NCBI RefSeq assembly: GCF_000317045.1
Contig: NC_019703.1
Span: 2,096,501-2,160,500 of the forward strand
From: Geitlerinema sp. PCC 7407
GTDB taxonomy: Bacteria; Cyanobacteriota; Cyanobacteriia; PCC-7407
Reading direction: 5' to 3'
Length of the DNA stretch: 64,000 nt
This document shows positions 35,941 through 45,363 of the stretch, piece by piece (position 1 is the first letter of the stretch; every line of letters starts with the position of its first letter). The notes beneath the pieces are model-generated. The model saw only the letters and a list, made by a program, of their open reading frames with translations. It searched no databases and was not told where the DNA came from. Made by a program: the position numbers and the translations under genes.

Positions 35941-37247
35941 CCTCTAACCCAAATCCAATGGGCGATGACACTTTGGATCTGCCGTTTTTCCTCTCCCCAT
36001 CCCTCGCTCAGGAACTGCTCAAGACTTACGGCTCTCCGCTTTATGTCTATGATGGCGATCGCCTCAAACAAACCATTGAGCAGATCACTCAGGCAATTCC
36101 CTATCGCCACACCCAGTTTTGCTTTGCCAGTGTCACCAATGGCAACCTTTCCCTGCTGCGGATCTTTCGAGAGGCTAATTGGGGGCTTCATGCCAACACC
36201 CCCGGAGACATTTATCTGGGTTTGCAGGCAGGATTTCAGCCCTCTGCGATTGTCTACAGTGGCAGCAATTTAAACCGTGAAGAAATGGCGCAGGTGTTGA
36301 CGTGGGGAGTTGCAACACTCAACCTAGATAGTCTAATGCAACTGCAATTGTGCTGTGAGGTCTATCACGCTCTGCCAGCCGCCGCTAAACCTCCCTCGCT
36401 CCGTTTGGGACTGCGGTTGAATCATCCCAAGCTGACAGGAGAGAGTCGCATTGGGGTCCGTCCCCAGGAGTTTCCCGATGCAATTCGGATCGTGGCCCAA
36501 GCCAACCATGCCAATGCTCACAGCCAATCAACCAGCCTGAAGTTAAGTGGGTTGCATTTTTATCGGGGAACGGGCACCAATGCCACTCAAGCCTTTACGC
36601 AAGTGATTGACAGCGTTCTCGACCTGGCTCAACAGTTACCTGACTGGGAATACTTAGACTTTGGTGGTGGCTTTGGCTATCCCTATCACCATCAGGGAGC
36701 CACCTTTGATTGGCCCGAGTTTGGTCAGACTTTAACCGAAAAATTGGCGGAGCGATCGCAACGAGTCGGAAAAGCGCTCCAGCTTGTGATCGAACCAGGA
36801 CGAGCCGCGATCGCCGGTTGCGCCACCTTACTCACCACCGTTGTCTCTATAAAGTGGCAAGATCATCAACAAATCGTCGGAACCGATACCACCGTTGCCA
36901 ATCTTTCTGTACCCACTGTTCACGGCGGGCATCGCGAAATTATATCCCTGGTTCCCAGCCTTCATCGCTCTGCTAGCCCCTTATACTCAACCGATGTTTG
37001 CGGCAATACTACCTATTCGCGCGACTATTTGGGACGGCACTGCCAGCTACCAAATCTGTCTGTTGGCGATACGCTGGCCATTCTGGATGTGGGGGCCTAC
37101 GGTTATGCGATGTCATCCCACTTTTTACATCGACCCCGTCCAGCAGAAGTTTTACTAAGGCAAAATCATCATCACTTAATTCGTCAGCGTGAAAATTATG
37201 ACGTATTGCTCACCAATCAGGTGTTTGATTCCAATAATGTATTCTGA
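35931..37247 (+). CDS. diaminopimelate/ornithine decarboxylase-like protein lacking the PLP lysine
   Basis: The fold-type III PLP decarboxylase layout is kept: YGSPLYVYD at 33-41, a LHFYRGTG turn near 209, DFGGGFGYP at 243-251, EPGR at 288-291, C357 and GAYG at 388-391. However, the segment that normally reads Tyr-Ala-Val-Lys-Ala-Asn is FASVTN (65-70), so the Schiff-base lysine is V68. The codon is GTC, three changes from a lysine AAG. It may be a non-PLP enzyme, a binding protein or a pseudoenzyme partner. The ATG at 35931 follows a GGAGG; an in-frame GTG 18 bases earlier is possible. Confidence 0.8.
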   Translation: MSLASNPNPMGDDTLDLPFFLSPSLAQELLKTYGSPLYVYDGDRLKQTIEQITQAIPYRHTQFCFASVTNGNLSLLRIFREANWGLHANTPGDIYLGLQAGFQPSAIVYSGSNLNREEMAQVLTWGVATLNLDSLMQLQLCCEVYHALPAAAKPPSLRLGLRLNHPKLTGESRIGVRPQEFPDAIRIVAQANHANAHSQSTSLKLSGLHFYRGTGTNATQAFTQVIDSVLDLAQQLPDWEYLDFGGGFGYPYHHQGATFDWPEFGQTLTEKLAERSQRVGKALQLVIEPGRAAIAGCATLLTTVVSIKWQDHQQIVGTDTTVANLSVPTVHGGHREIISLVPSLHRSASPLYSTDVCGNTTYSRDYLGRHCQLPNLSVGDTLAILDVGAYGYAMSSHFLHRPRPAEVLLRQNHHHLIRQRENYDVLLTNQVFDSNNVF

Positions 37248-37286
37248 TCGAGTTCAGTTTCGCCAAAGCTTTCCGGTGAATACCTT

Positions 37287-38417
37287 ATGAGATGCATTCA
37301 ATGCGGTACAGATAATAAACTTCAAGAGCGCACCAACAATCAGGGTCGATGCAAAAAGTGCAATCATCAATTTGTCTTTGAGCCGAGGGCAGGAGATACC
37401 CCTAGTCGGCTAACTGATGTTTTATTTGCAAAAGCGCTCAATGAGTTATCTGCTAATAACACTCTCTATTTCACACCCAAACAGCTTTTTTACTTTTTAG
37501 AGAAGCGTTTCTATAGCAAAGGGCTCACTCTAGGGATAAAAGTTGAAAATCTTGTTGTATTTGTATGCGCGGGAATTTTAATAGCGATTGGAAGTCACCT
37601 GGCATCGGTGCGGCTGTTCGTCATGGGTCTTATAGTGTTGCTGATCAGCTTGATTATCCCGGGTAAGCCACGGCCAAAGCGCTCTAGAAACTTGTCCATT
37701 ACTCAAAGCCAAGTGGGGCCATGGGTCAATCGCTGGAATCAGGTAAACCCTCCTTCTGAAAAACTACTTCCCTCCCTAGGATCCGGGTCCACGGCTCGGA
37801 TTCAGCCTACATCCATAGCAGGGGATGTCACAGTTTATAGCTTCGATCGCCTCGTTGTCTGTGACAGTGTGGAGGTCGCCCAGATGTTGATCGCCAATAA
37901 CTTTCACTTTGAAAACAACTGCGCTGTATTGAGTATTTCAGGCTATCCTGAACGAATTTTTTCAACCGTTATGCAAATGCTCCGCCGAAACTCAGATTTA
38001 CAAGTATTTGCGTTCCATAATTGCAGCCCTAGCGGGATAGGAATCCTACATCAGCTGCGTACCGATCCGGCTTGGTTTGCAGAGAGTAATGCTGTCATTA
38101 TCGACGTTGGGCTTTTACCTCGGCAAATCATGACAGCAAAAAAAGACATCACGATTCAAAACGCCAAGCAATCCACCCAAGATTTAGCACCACAAATTCG
38201 GCAAACTCTCTCTGAGGCCGAGTTGCAGTGGTTGGACGCAGGGAATTGGGTCGATCTAGAGTCCTTTACCCCAAAAGCTTTGATTCAAATTCTCCAGCGC
38301 AGTATTGCCAGAAGCCAGACCATCAATGAAACAGATAGCGGTCTATTAAGTATTGAAGATGAAACGGGCCGACGTGGCTCTATCTACATAACAGATGGCA
38401 TAGGTGGGTTTGGCTGA
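37287..38417 (+). CDS. zinc-ribbon membrane protein with a TOPRIM-like C-terminal region
   Basis: The 376-residue protein starts with a zinc ribbon (C3, C6 and C22, C25). Two membrane helices follow at about 90-130, then a soluble region with VYSFDRLVVCDSVEVAQ, AVLSISGYPERIFS and FAFHNCSPSGIGI. The last two segments resemble the TOPRIM fold of topoisomerase VI-A/Spo11 proteins, but the acidic metal ligands are not obvious. It is the last gene of the plus-strand group and faces the second asparagine-synthetase-like gene, only four bases apart. The fold assignment is a guess from pattern. Confidence 0.55.
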   Translation: MRCIQCGTDNKLQERTNNQGRCKKCNHQFVFEPRAGDTPSRLTDVLFAKALNELSANNTLYFTPKQLFYFLEKRFYSKGLTLGIKVENLVVFVCAGILIAIGSHLASVRLFVMGLIVLLISLIIPGKPRPKRSRNLSITQSQVGPWVNRWNQVNPPSEKLLPSLGSGSTARIQPTSIAGDVTVYSFDRLVVCDSVEVAQMLIANNFHFENNCAVLSISGYPERIFSTVMQMLRRNSDLQVFAFHNCSPSGIGILHQLRTDPAWFAESNAVIIDVGLLPRQIMTAKKDITIQNAKQSTQDLAPQIRQTLSEAELQWLDAGNWVDLESFTPKALIQILQRSIARSQTINETDSGLLSIEDETGRRGSIYITDGIGGFG

Positions 38418-38421
38418 TTCT

Positions 38422-40146
38422 TTATTTTCGGTTTACCTGCAACCAGATTTCTAGGCTCACCAGTAGCCACAATTTCACGCCATAGCGCTGCCAGGTATCA
38501 CCCCGATAATTAAGCCATTCTCGAATCAATGCTTGGTTAAGATAGGGGGCGATCGCTGCCTTACGATTGAGCAATAAAGCCTTAGCTTCTCGCTGCCAGT
38601 ATTTCCGAAATCCCCGTTGGACGGGCACCATCATGCCGCTTTTCGGGCGCAGCAAAATCTGCTCTGGCAGCAAATCAGCAACTGCTTGTTTCAACACAGC
38701 TTTCTCTTGCACACCAGATAATTTGTACTCTGGTGGAATCTGCATACTAAGTTCGACAATCCGCTGGTCAAATAGGGGCGATCGCCCTTGCACCCCCGCC
38801 GCTCGCGTCAAGTTATTGACCTTGGTGAGAATCTGATCCGCTCCTTTGAACTTAATATTCAACGCCATCAAGCGATTTAAATAGCTGGCGGACGAATCTA
38901 GATCTTCAGAAAAAACAGAGGGTTCATGTTGCACGGCTTTCCAGATCTCTGGTTTTAGCAGTTGAGGGAGATCGGAGGCACATTTTTGAAACGCCAGCAG
39001 ATAGGCCTGAAGCGAATCCTGCTGAGTAACGGCTCCATACAGCTGGTTCAGCAGCATGGGCTGATTTTTGGGTCCGCCGAAGCAGGGATCCCCACCTTCA
39101 CCGTTTAGCACGACCCTAACGGATTCTTTCGCTAGCCGCCCCACTAGCAAGTTAGGTACAGTCAACGGATCGCCGATGGGATCATCCAAGTACGCCATCG
39201 TTTCCGGCAGTTGATCCCACATTTGGCGGAACGTAATTTCTAGAATATGGTGGTTGGTGCCACAGTGATGGGCGACCAAACTAGAAAATTCCAGTTCGTT
39301 TGGGCAAGCTTCTCCAAAGTGAATGGAGTAGGTATGCACAGGTTCAGAATGAAACTTAGATGCTAGGGCAGTGACGCTACTCGAATCTAACCCTCCCGAG
39401 AGAAACACTCCTACAGGTTCCTGCTTTGGCAGACATTCCTGCACAACCTGATCGAGCACTGTGCGCAACTTTTGACCATGCCACTCTAGAGGGCGTCCCC
39501 CTCCTGGCTCCAAGTCATCGCTTATCGTCTTCTCTTGCAATTGCCAGTAGGTGCGGATTTGCTCCCTTGGAAACGATAGGACGCTTCCCGGTCGCAGCTC
39601 TCGCACCTGCCGCCACAGGGTTCGCGGTCCGGGGACGAATGCGCAGCACAGATAATCCCGCAACGCCACCAAATCCAGCTCTTTTGCATGGTAGGGAATT
39701 AGCGATCGCAGGTTGGGAGCCACCCAGCGGGTCGATCCGCTGGTTGTGTAATACAGGGTACAGGCGCCTGTGCGATCGCGCCCTAGCCACAACATTTGTC
39801 GCTCTCGATCCCAAACGGCTAGGGCAAACATGCCGACTAATTTGGTGAATGTCGCCTCACCCCAGCGTTCCCAAGCTGCTGCAATCCATTGCAGATCGGA
39901 TAGTGCTAATGAATGATTCGTATCTATCCCTGTCGCCAGGGGCCGGCGATCGCTCAGCCAGACATCTCCGGCCACCACAAACCGCTGAGAAGGACTAAGA
40001 ACTAAAGGCGAAATGCCACCCGGTGACTGGGATCGAAAAATAGCAATTTGTTCATCCTTCCAAGCTGCTTCAGTCAGTGCAGCAACTTCACCCCAAGCCA
40101 AATGCCAAGTGGGTGGAATTGTTAATTGGAAACGCTTACTAAACAA
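38422..40146 (-). CDS. asparagine-synthetase-like amidotransferase lacking Cys nucleophile (second)
   Basis: This 574-residue AsnB-like protein is clearly related to the one at 34189, but divergent. SGGLDSS occupies 250-256 and NGEGGDP lies near 340. The N-terminal glutaminase-like domain (LGRDRTGACTLYYT, about 121-134) again lacks an N-terminal Cys. The protein begins MFSKRFQLTI. It is transcribed convergently toward the 376-residue gene. The pair may make two successive amide or lactam bonds, or act on different substrates. Confidence 0.82.
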   Translation of the reverse strand: MFSKRFQLTIPPTWHLAWGEVAALTEAAWKDEQIAIFRSQSPGGISPLVLSPSQRFVVAGDVWLSDRRPLATGIDTNHSLALSDLQWIAAAWERWGEATFTKLVGMFALAVWDRERQMLWLGRDRTGACTLYYTTSGSTRWVAPNLRSLIPYHAKELDLVALRDYLCCAFVPGPRTLWRQVRELRPGSVLSFPREQIRTYWQLQEKTISDDLEPGGGRPLEWHGQKLRTVLDQVVQECLPKQEPVGVFLSGGLDSSSVTALASKFHSEPVHTYSIHFGEACPNELEFSSLVAHHCGTNHHILEITFRQMWDQLPETMAYLDDPIGDPLTVPNLLVGRLAKESVRVVLNGEGGDPCFGGPKNQPMLLNQLYGAVTQQDSLQAYLLAFQKCASDLPQLLKPEIWKAVQHEPSVFSEDLDSSASYLNRLMALNIKFKGADQILTKVNNLTRAAGVQGRSPLFDQRIVELSMQIPPEYKLSGVQEKAVLKQAVADLLPEQILLRPKSGMMVPVQRGFRKYWQREAKALLLNRKAAIAPYLNQALIREWLNYRGDTWQRYGVKLWLLVSLEIWLQVNRK

Positions 40147-40468
40147 TATTTCTAACAGCCTTATAGTGTTACAAAGGTAGCGAAGCTACAATCTAGTGCC
40201 ATGCGATCGCCAAGATCCTTGAACGGTAAAGAATCTAGCAAAAAATTTCCAAAATTTTAACTTGCCCATAACTAATAGCTGGGTCAGTCAAAAAATTCAC
40301 GGCAAAATCAAGTTTCTAGGCCGCTTCAAGCTAAAAACTGGCCCGTAAATAGCCATTTTCCGGAACGTTTTCGTTAAATCACAAAAATTTTCTACAGCAA
40401 TCGAGAGGTTAGTTGAGACAAAACATAGAAGATCTTCGCTGACCTAGGACCTCTGCCATGCTGAGCCC
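40147..40468. other. intergenic region with no recognised gene
   Basis: This 322-base AT-rich spacer presumably carries the promoter of the second asparagine-synthetase-like gene. I see no ORF, tRNA or convincing terminator in it. Confidence 0.5.
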
Positions 40469-40792
40469 CTACATCGGGAAACAAAATAGCTGCCCAATGG
40501 TTTTTGCAGCCTCTACTGCCAGTTCAGCATCAAATAAATTTCGCTTCAAAATCTCGAACCACAGCTCTTGTCCCCCGTTTGCCTCAGTTGGGATGACGTA
40601 GCTTTCGGGTCGCTGATTCGTAAAAATATAAACTTCATCAGACTCGAACCAATCTCCCGTCTTGAAGCAGATACGAATAATGTGCTGCCACGGGATTTCG
40701 TCGGACCAGGGATTCCCGTGGGGAGGATTGACCTGTAGCGCAATCCGGCTTTCATCAAAGCGAACGATGTACCATTCGGCTAAAGAAGGCAT
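40469..40792 (-). CDS. conserved hypothetical protein, 107 aa
   Basis: I do not recognise a family. The protein is soluble and mildly acidic with many aromatic residues (WYIVRFDESRIAL, SDEIPWQHIIRICF, YIFTNQRPESY). This suggests a small beta-sandwich or an immunity-like single-domain protein. It stands alone. Confidence 0.5.
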   Translation of the reverse strand: MPSLAEWYIVRFDESRIALQVNPPHGNPWSDEIPWQHIIRICFKTGDWFESDEVYIFTNQRPESYVIPTEANGGQELWFEILKRNLFDAELAVEAAKTIGQLFCFPM

Positions 40793-40905
40793 TGGATAAT
40801 AAGGTTTGTGAAAGATCAGTGAAAATTAACGGTTTGATTTTAGAGCGAAATTCAGTTCTGTGGGGTTAAAAACCTAGCTCTAGAAGTTTGCGGTTCTTTC
40901 GAAAA

Positions 40906-41709
40906 CTAGGCTGAAGGCAGTTTCCGAAAGCGATGGATGAGATAGGCCGCTAGGAAAAAGAACGGTGCCCAGCTGAGGAAAAAGAAGAGAAACACGGGCG
41001 AAAACTGGCCAGGCTGGTTGCCGAGGTAGGGACGCGTGGAGAGATCAGCGCATTGGATGGCAATGGCGATCGCCGGTCCAAATCCCTGAAGCGCCCCCCA
41101 CCAGCTGAAAGCAGCCAAGCAGCTCATGCCGATGCGATGACGCAGAATTTCGGTTCTGCGGTGATTGGATAAGGATAAGCGAGTCCGGGCCATAATGATC
41201 ACAATCAGCGTGAAAGTCCAAATCATCCACAGCGCGCCTGTCCAGGGATTGAGTCGCAAAGCGATGATGGCTGTGAGCGAGAGCCCTGTGCCGACGAGCA
41301 GGCTGGGCACGACCAAAGCATTTTGGGGGGAGAGTGGCGCTCGGGAGGGCGTGGCCTCTCGCAAAAGATAAAGAACGCAAAGACCCACAAACATGAATCC
41401 CAGACGAGCGGGATAAGTAGGGGGCATGCTGTAGCCAGCGTATTTGGTGTGGTTCTCTTCGACGAAAAAGCAGAGCCGGACAATATCTAGCACGATGCCG
41501 CTCAGGGCAACGCCGATCATCGATCCTGTAAATAGTCGCCCGGACTGTAAGTGTAGTCGGCCACCCTTTCTAGCTTTGAAAGCGGCGATCGCTGCAATAG
41601 GGGCGATCGCCCCCGCAATGATGTGACCCAAAAGAACCATTAAAAAAGCAGAATTTGCCCAAAAACTGCCGTAAATCACTGGCTTGTGAAGCAGGAACGT
41701 TGACTCCAT
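40906..41709 (-). CDS. polytopic membrane protein, 267 aa
   Basis: Seven hydrophobic segments are visible over 267 residues, including the start (FLMVLLGHIIAGAIAPIAAIAAF) and a basic HLQSGRLFTGS loop. The pattern of a HIIAG helix followed by a small basic HxxxGR motif recalls the DUF2306-type cytochrome-like membrane family, with His residues that might bind haem. I am not sure of the family. It is upstream of the P-loop gene at 41761 on the same strand. Confidence 0.55.
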   Translation of the reverse strand: MESTFLLHKPVIYGSFWANSAFLMVLLGHIIAGAIAPIAAIAAFKARKGGRLHLQSGRLFTGSMIGVALSGIVLDIVRLCFFVEENHTKYAGYSMPPTYPARLGFMFVGLCVLYLLREATPSRAPLSPQNALVVPSLLVGTGLSLTAIIALRLNPWTGALWMIWTFTLIVIIMARTRLSLSNHRRTEILRHRIGMSCLAAFSWWGALQGFGPAIAIAIQCADLSTRPYLGNQPGQFSPVFLFFFLSWAPFFFLAAYLIHRFRKLPSA

Positions 41710-41760
41710 GGTTAATTCATGAGTTCATATCGAGTGGGGCGATAGGTCCCGATATGCGCA

Positions 41761-42255
41761 TCATATCCGCTCATAGCGAAGGACGTTGAAGCCTTCCTCG
41801 ATCGCAGGAGCCTCAAAATAGGCCGTGATCGCGTCAAATTCCGCCTCAGTGGTCCAGGCGCTACCGGGCGGTAGCCCCTTGCTGCGCTCTTTTAGCTGGC
41901 GCTTGCATACCTCATCGGAGGCATCAATAAAGTGGAGCTCGTGGGCGGTCTTTGCCTGCTCGAATAGGTCGCGAAACCAGGCGCGCTGCTTGCGGGTGTT
42001 GCCCGGAAAGTCCAGGACAACGGAGATCCCTTTGGAGAGCAGAAGGCAAATGTGGGGGCTGAGGGCGGCTCTGAGGCGAGCGGAATATTTCACAAAGTCC
42101 GCGATCGCAATGATTTCCCCGGGGAAAAGCTGCTCTAGAAATTCATCCTGAATGATCAAGACTGCATTTTCTCTCTCAGCCAATTCTCGGGCTAGGGTCG
42201 ATTTTCCTGCGGCCATCTTGCCGCACATAAAAAGCAGCTTTGCCTGACTGTGCAT
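41761..42255 (-). CDS. P-loop kinase-like ATPase, 164 aa
   Basis: The protein begins LLFMCGKMAAGKSTLA, a Walker A with GKMAAGKST at about 12-20, followed by LIIQDEFLEQL and LDFPGNTRKQR. This is the layout of small nucleotide or zeta-toxin-like kinases (AAA_33). It is probably a kinase of an unknown small molecule. There is no antitoxin-like neighbour. Confidence 0.72.
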   Translation of the reverse strand: MHSQAKLLFMCGKMAAGKSTLARELAERENAVLIIQDEFLEQLFPGEIIAIADFVKYSARLRAALSPHICLLLSKGISVVLDFPGNTRKQRAWFRDLFEQAKTAHELHFIDASDEVCKRQLKERSKGLPPGSAWTTEAEFDAITAYFEAPAIEEGFNVLRYERI

Positions 42256-42460
42256 CCTTGGGATCTCCTGGGTTCGTCTCCTGGGGGCTACATTTATGAA
42301 GTCGAGGGAGCGTGAAAAACCACCAGGGCAAGGCCTCTAAGGGCTAAACCAGACTCCCTCAACTGAGAAACTCTTCATAGCAGGTCAGCCAGTTTTCGGT
42401 CACAACGTCTGAATTTAGAGAAGATCAGGAACTAGGAAGAGAGATGACGCCAATTTTGGT

Positions 42461-42490
42461 CAAAAAAAGAGCCTGATTTTTTCAGGCTCT
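42461..42490 (-). terminator. rho-independent terminator after arsC
   Basis: AGAGCCTGA pairs with TCAGGCTCT around a five-T loop. On the minus strand it is followed by seven T residues, ending the acr3-arsC transcript, although it lies about 200 bases beyond arsC. Confidence 0.75.
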
Positions 42491-42502
42491 AAGAAGATGT
42501 CT

Positions 42503-42563
42503 GAGAAGTCCAAGAATTGCCCTCATCCCCCAACCCCTTCTCCCAAAATTGGGGGAAGGGGAG
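42503..42563 (+). repeat. dispersed intergenic hairpin repeat, copy A
   Basis: This 61-base element closely matches 54905-54966 in inverted orientation. Shared features are GAATTGCCCTCATCCCCC and the hairpin CCCCTTCTCCCAA / TTGGGAGAAGGGG, mutated in this copy. It is a short non-coding repeat, probably a MITE-like element or a dispersed REP-type sequence. Confidence 0.7.
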
Positions 42564-42687
42564 CTGAAATCCCTTTCCTCTTGCCCAATTTTGGGAGAGG
42601 AAAACAGAAGGGTGTGTGAGCAATACCGAAGCTTGCGGCACTTTCCAAACATCCTCCAAGTTAATTTCAGCAACAAACCAGCTTGTT

Positions 42688-43104
42688 CTAGGACTTGCTC
42701 GGGCTGGGTTCCTGGAGCGTTTGCACCAGGGCTTCGACTCGCTCTTTGACTTCGCCGCGGACTCGCTGGAAGGTGTCGAGGGAGTGGCCTGCGGGGTCGT
42801 CCAGCTGCCAATCTTCGAAGATCGGGCGAGTGACCCACTCGGGCGGCAGACTGACGCCACAGCCGCACAGAGAGATCACAGCGTCGAAGTCCTGGGGGTC
42901 GAACTCCGAGAGGGCTTGAGAGGTTTGTTGAGAGATGTCGATACCCACTTCGGCCATGGCTTGGACCGTGAGGGGATCAACACTACCCGGCTCAAGACCG
43001 GCACTAACAGCCTCGATAGCGGCCCCGCCCAGGTTTCGCGCGAAGCCTTCGGCCATTTGCGATCGCCGGGAGTTGTGGCGGCAGACAAACATAATCCGTT
43101 TCAT
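42688..43104 (-). CDS. arsC: arsenate reductase, low-molecular-weight phosphatase type
   Basis: ArsC reduces arsenate to arsenite for export. The 138-residue protein has the phosphatase P-loop CRHNSRR (C8, R14) and the cysteine pair C80/C82 in SLCGCGVSLPPEW. This C8/C80/C82 set matches the Synechocystis enzyme, which uses glutaredoxin/glutathione as reductant. It follows acr3 by 48 bases on the same strand, so arsenite made here is pumped out by its neighbour. Confidence 0.92.
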   Translation of the reverse strand: MKRIMFVCRHNSRRSQMAEGFARNLGGAAIEAVSAGLEPGSVDPLTVQAMAEVGIDISQQTSQALSEFDPQDFDAVISLCGCGVSLPPEWVTRPIFEDWQLDDPAGHSLDTFQRVRGEVKERVEALVQTLQEPSPSKS

Positions 43105-43152
43105 GAACCAGACTCCAGTGGGTGAGTAATGGGTGAGGGTTGGCTGGAAAAC

Positions 43153-44307
<1,155 letters not shown>

Positions 44308-44397
44308 TGAAAACTCCGGGGTTCAAACCCTGTCTCTCTGGAACGGCTTGAGAGGGGGGTAGCCGCCAGTACCTAAGATTTCTTGGACCTAGTTATG

Positions 44398-44427
44398 TAA
44401 TATTTCAAAAAAACTTGTTATGTCAAG
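44398..44427 (-). promoter_or_regulatory. promoter of acr3-arsC with possible ArsR dyad
   Basis: On the minus strand TTGACA (44421-44426) and ATATTA (44398-44403) are separated by 17 bases, a good housekeeping-sigma promoter. The dyad CTTG-6-CAAG (44414-44427) overlaps the -35 box and could be an ArsR operator. Confidence 0.6.
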
Positions 44428-44499
44428 CAAAAAATAAGCCGATCAAGCCTAGGTTCAGCCATGCGATCGCCCCCAAGCGCCAGGTAGGCGGCCCAGGAC

Positions 44500-44826
44500 T
44501 TACTCGTCTCGGCAGGTCCGCGTCGGCAAAATCGGGCTGTAGCGGCGAAACTCAGCCAGGTACTGCTCAAGCACCACAAACTGGGGCAAATTAAGGCTGT
44601 AGTAAATCCAGCGGCCCTCTTGCTTGGCTTTGACGAGCTGGGCTTCCTTGAGGGTTTTGAGGTGAAAGGAGAGCTTGGAGGGGCTGATCCCCATGGCCTC
44701 TCGCAGATCGCACACGCACAGCTCCCGCTCCCGCAGCAGCTCAATGACCTCCAGGCGAAGCGGATCCGAGAGCGCATGAAACCCGGCGATCGCCAACTCA
44801 GAGGGACGGGAAAGCGTATTGGTCAT
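44500..44826 (-). CDS. arsR: ArsR-family arsenic-responsive repressor
   Basis: This 108-residue winged-helix repressor has the arsenite-binding ELCVCDLREAMG motif in the alpha3 region and a DNA-recognition helix (SPSKLSFHLKTLKEAQL). The ATG at 44826 was preferred to a start 18 codons upstream because the ArsR fold begins right after it. It lies upstream of acr3 in the same direction but with its own spacing, so it likely controls the acr3-arsC unit. Release by arsenite is expected from the motif. Confidence 0.88.
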   Translation of the reverse strand: MTNTLSRPSELAIAGFHALSDPLRLEVIELLRERELCVCDLREAMGISPSKLSFHLKTLKEAQLVKAKQEGRWIYYSLNLPQFVVLEQYLAEFRRYSPILPTRTCRDE

Positions 44827-44934
44827 ATCTGCCGTGGCTCGCTCCAGCTTCAAAACAATTTTTTTTGATTTGACACTCAATGATAGTCTGAGTCTTTAAG
44901 ATAAAACAAATAATCCTTATCCCTGCTCAAAAGC

Positions 44935-45363
44935 ATGACCCATTGGCGTATCAAGCTGCTCTATGACGGAGAGTGTCCCCTGTGTGTGCGGGAAGTCAAC
45001 TTTCTACGGCGTCTCGATGCTGGCAGGGGCCTAGTGGCCTTCGTAGACATTGCCGCCCTCGACTATCGGCCCGAGGACAATGGCGGGATCGACTTTGAAA
45101 CGGCCATGGGTCGTATCCACGCCATCTTGGCAAATGGCCAAGTGATCCAAAACCTAGAAGTCTTTCGCCAGGTGTACGCCGTGTTGGGTCTGGGGTGGGT
45201 TTACGCTGCCACCCGCTGGCCCGTCCTCCGGTCCCTGGCGGACTGGGCCTATGGCTGGTGGGCAGACCGGCGCTTGGCCCTGACCGGGCGACCCAGTCTA
45301 GAGACTTTGGTCGCCCAGCGTCAGTCGTGCGAGGCCGAGGGGCGCTGCCGCCTAGAGGTCTAG
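44935..45363 (+). CDS. DCC1-like thiol-disulfide oxidoreductase family protein
   Basis: The 142-residue protein begins with the diagnostic DGECPLCVREVNFL, whose CPLC pair is the presumed redox site of the DUF393/DCC1-like family. Two hydrophobic segments follow in the C-terminal half. It diverges from arsR by a short spacer but is probably not part of the arsenic response. Its stop overlaps the end of the WG-repeat gene by four bases. Confidence 0.85.
   Translation: MTHWRIKLLYDGECPLCVREVNFLRRLDAGRGLVAFVDIAALDYRPEDNGGIDFETAMGRIHAILANGQVIQNLEVFRQVYAVLGLGWVYAATRWPVLRSLADWAYGWWADRRLALTGRPSLETLVAQRQSCEAEGRCRLEV

Larger units (their letters stand above)
42256..42687. other. intergenic region with terminator and dispersed repeat
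   Basis: This 432-base stretch contains the arsC terminator (42461-42490) and copy A of a dispersed hairpin repeat (42503-42563). Small frames across the repeat are not genes. Confidence 0.6.

Noticed and set aside
33560-40146. Lasso-peptide cluster
   Set aside because: The asparagine-synthetase-like enzymes suggest it, but there is no precursor peptide, transglutaminase-like protease or recognition-element protein nearby.
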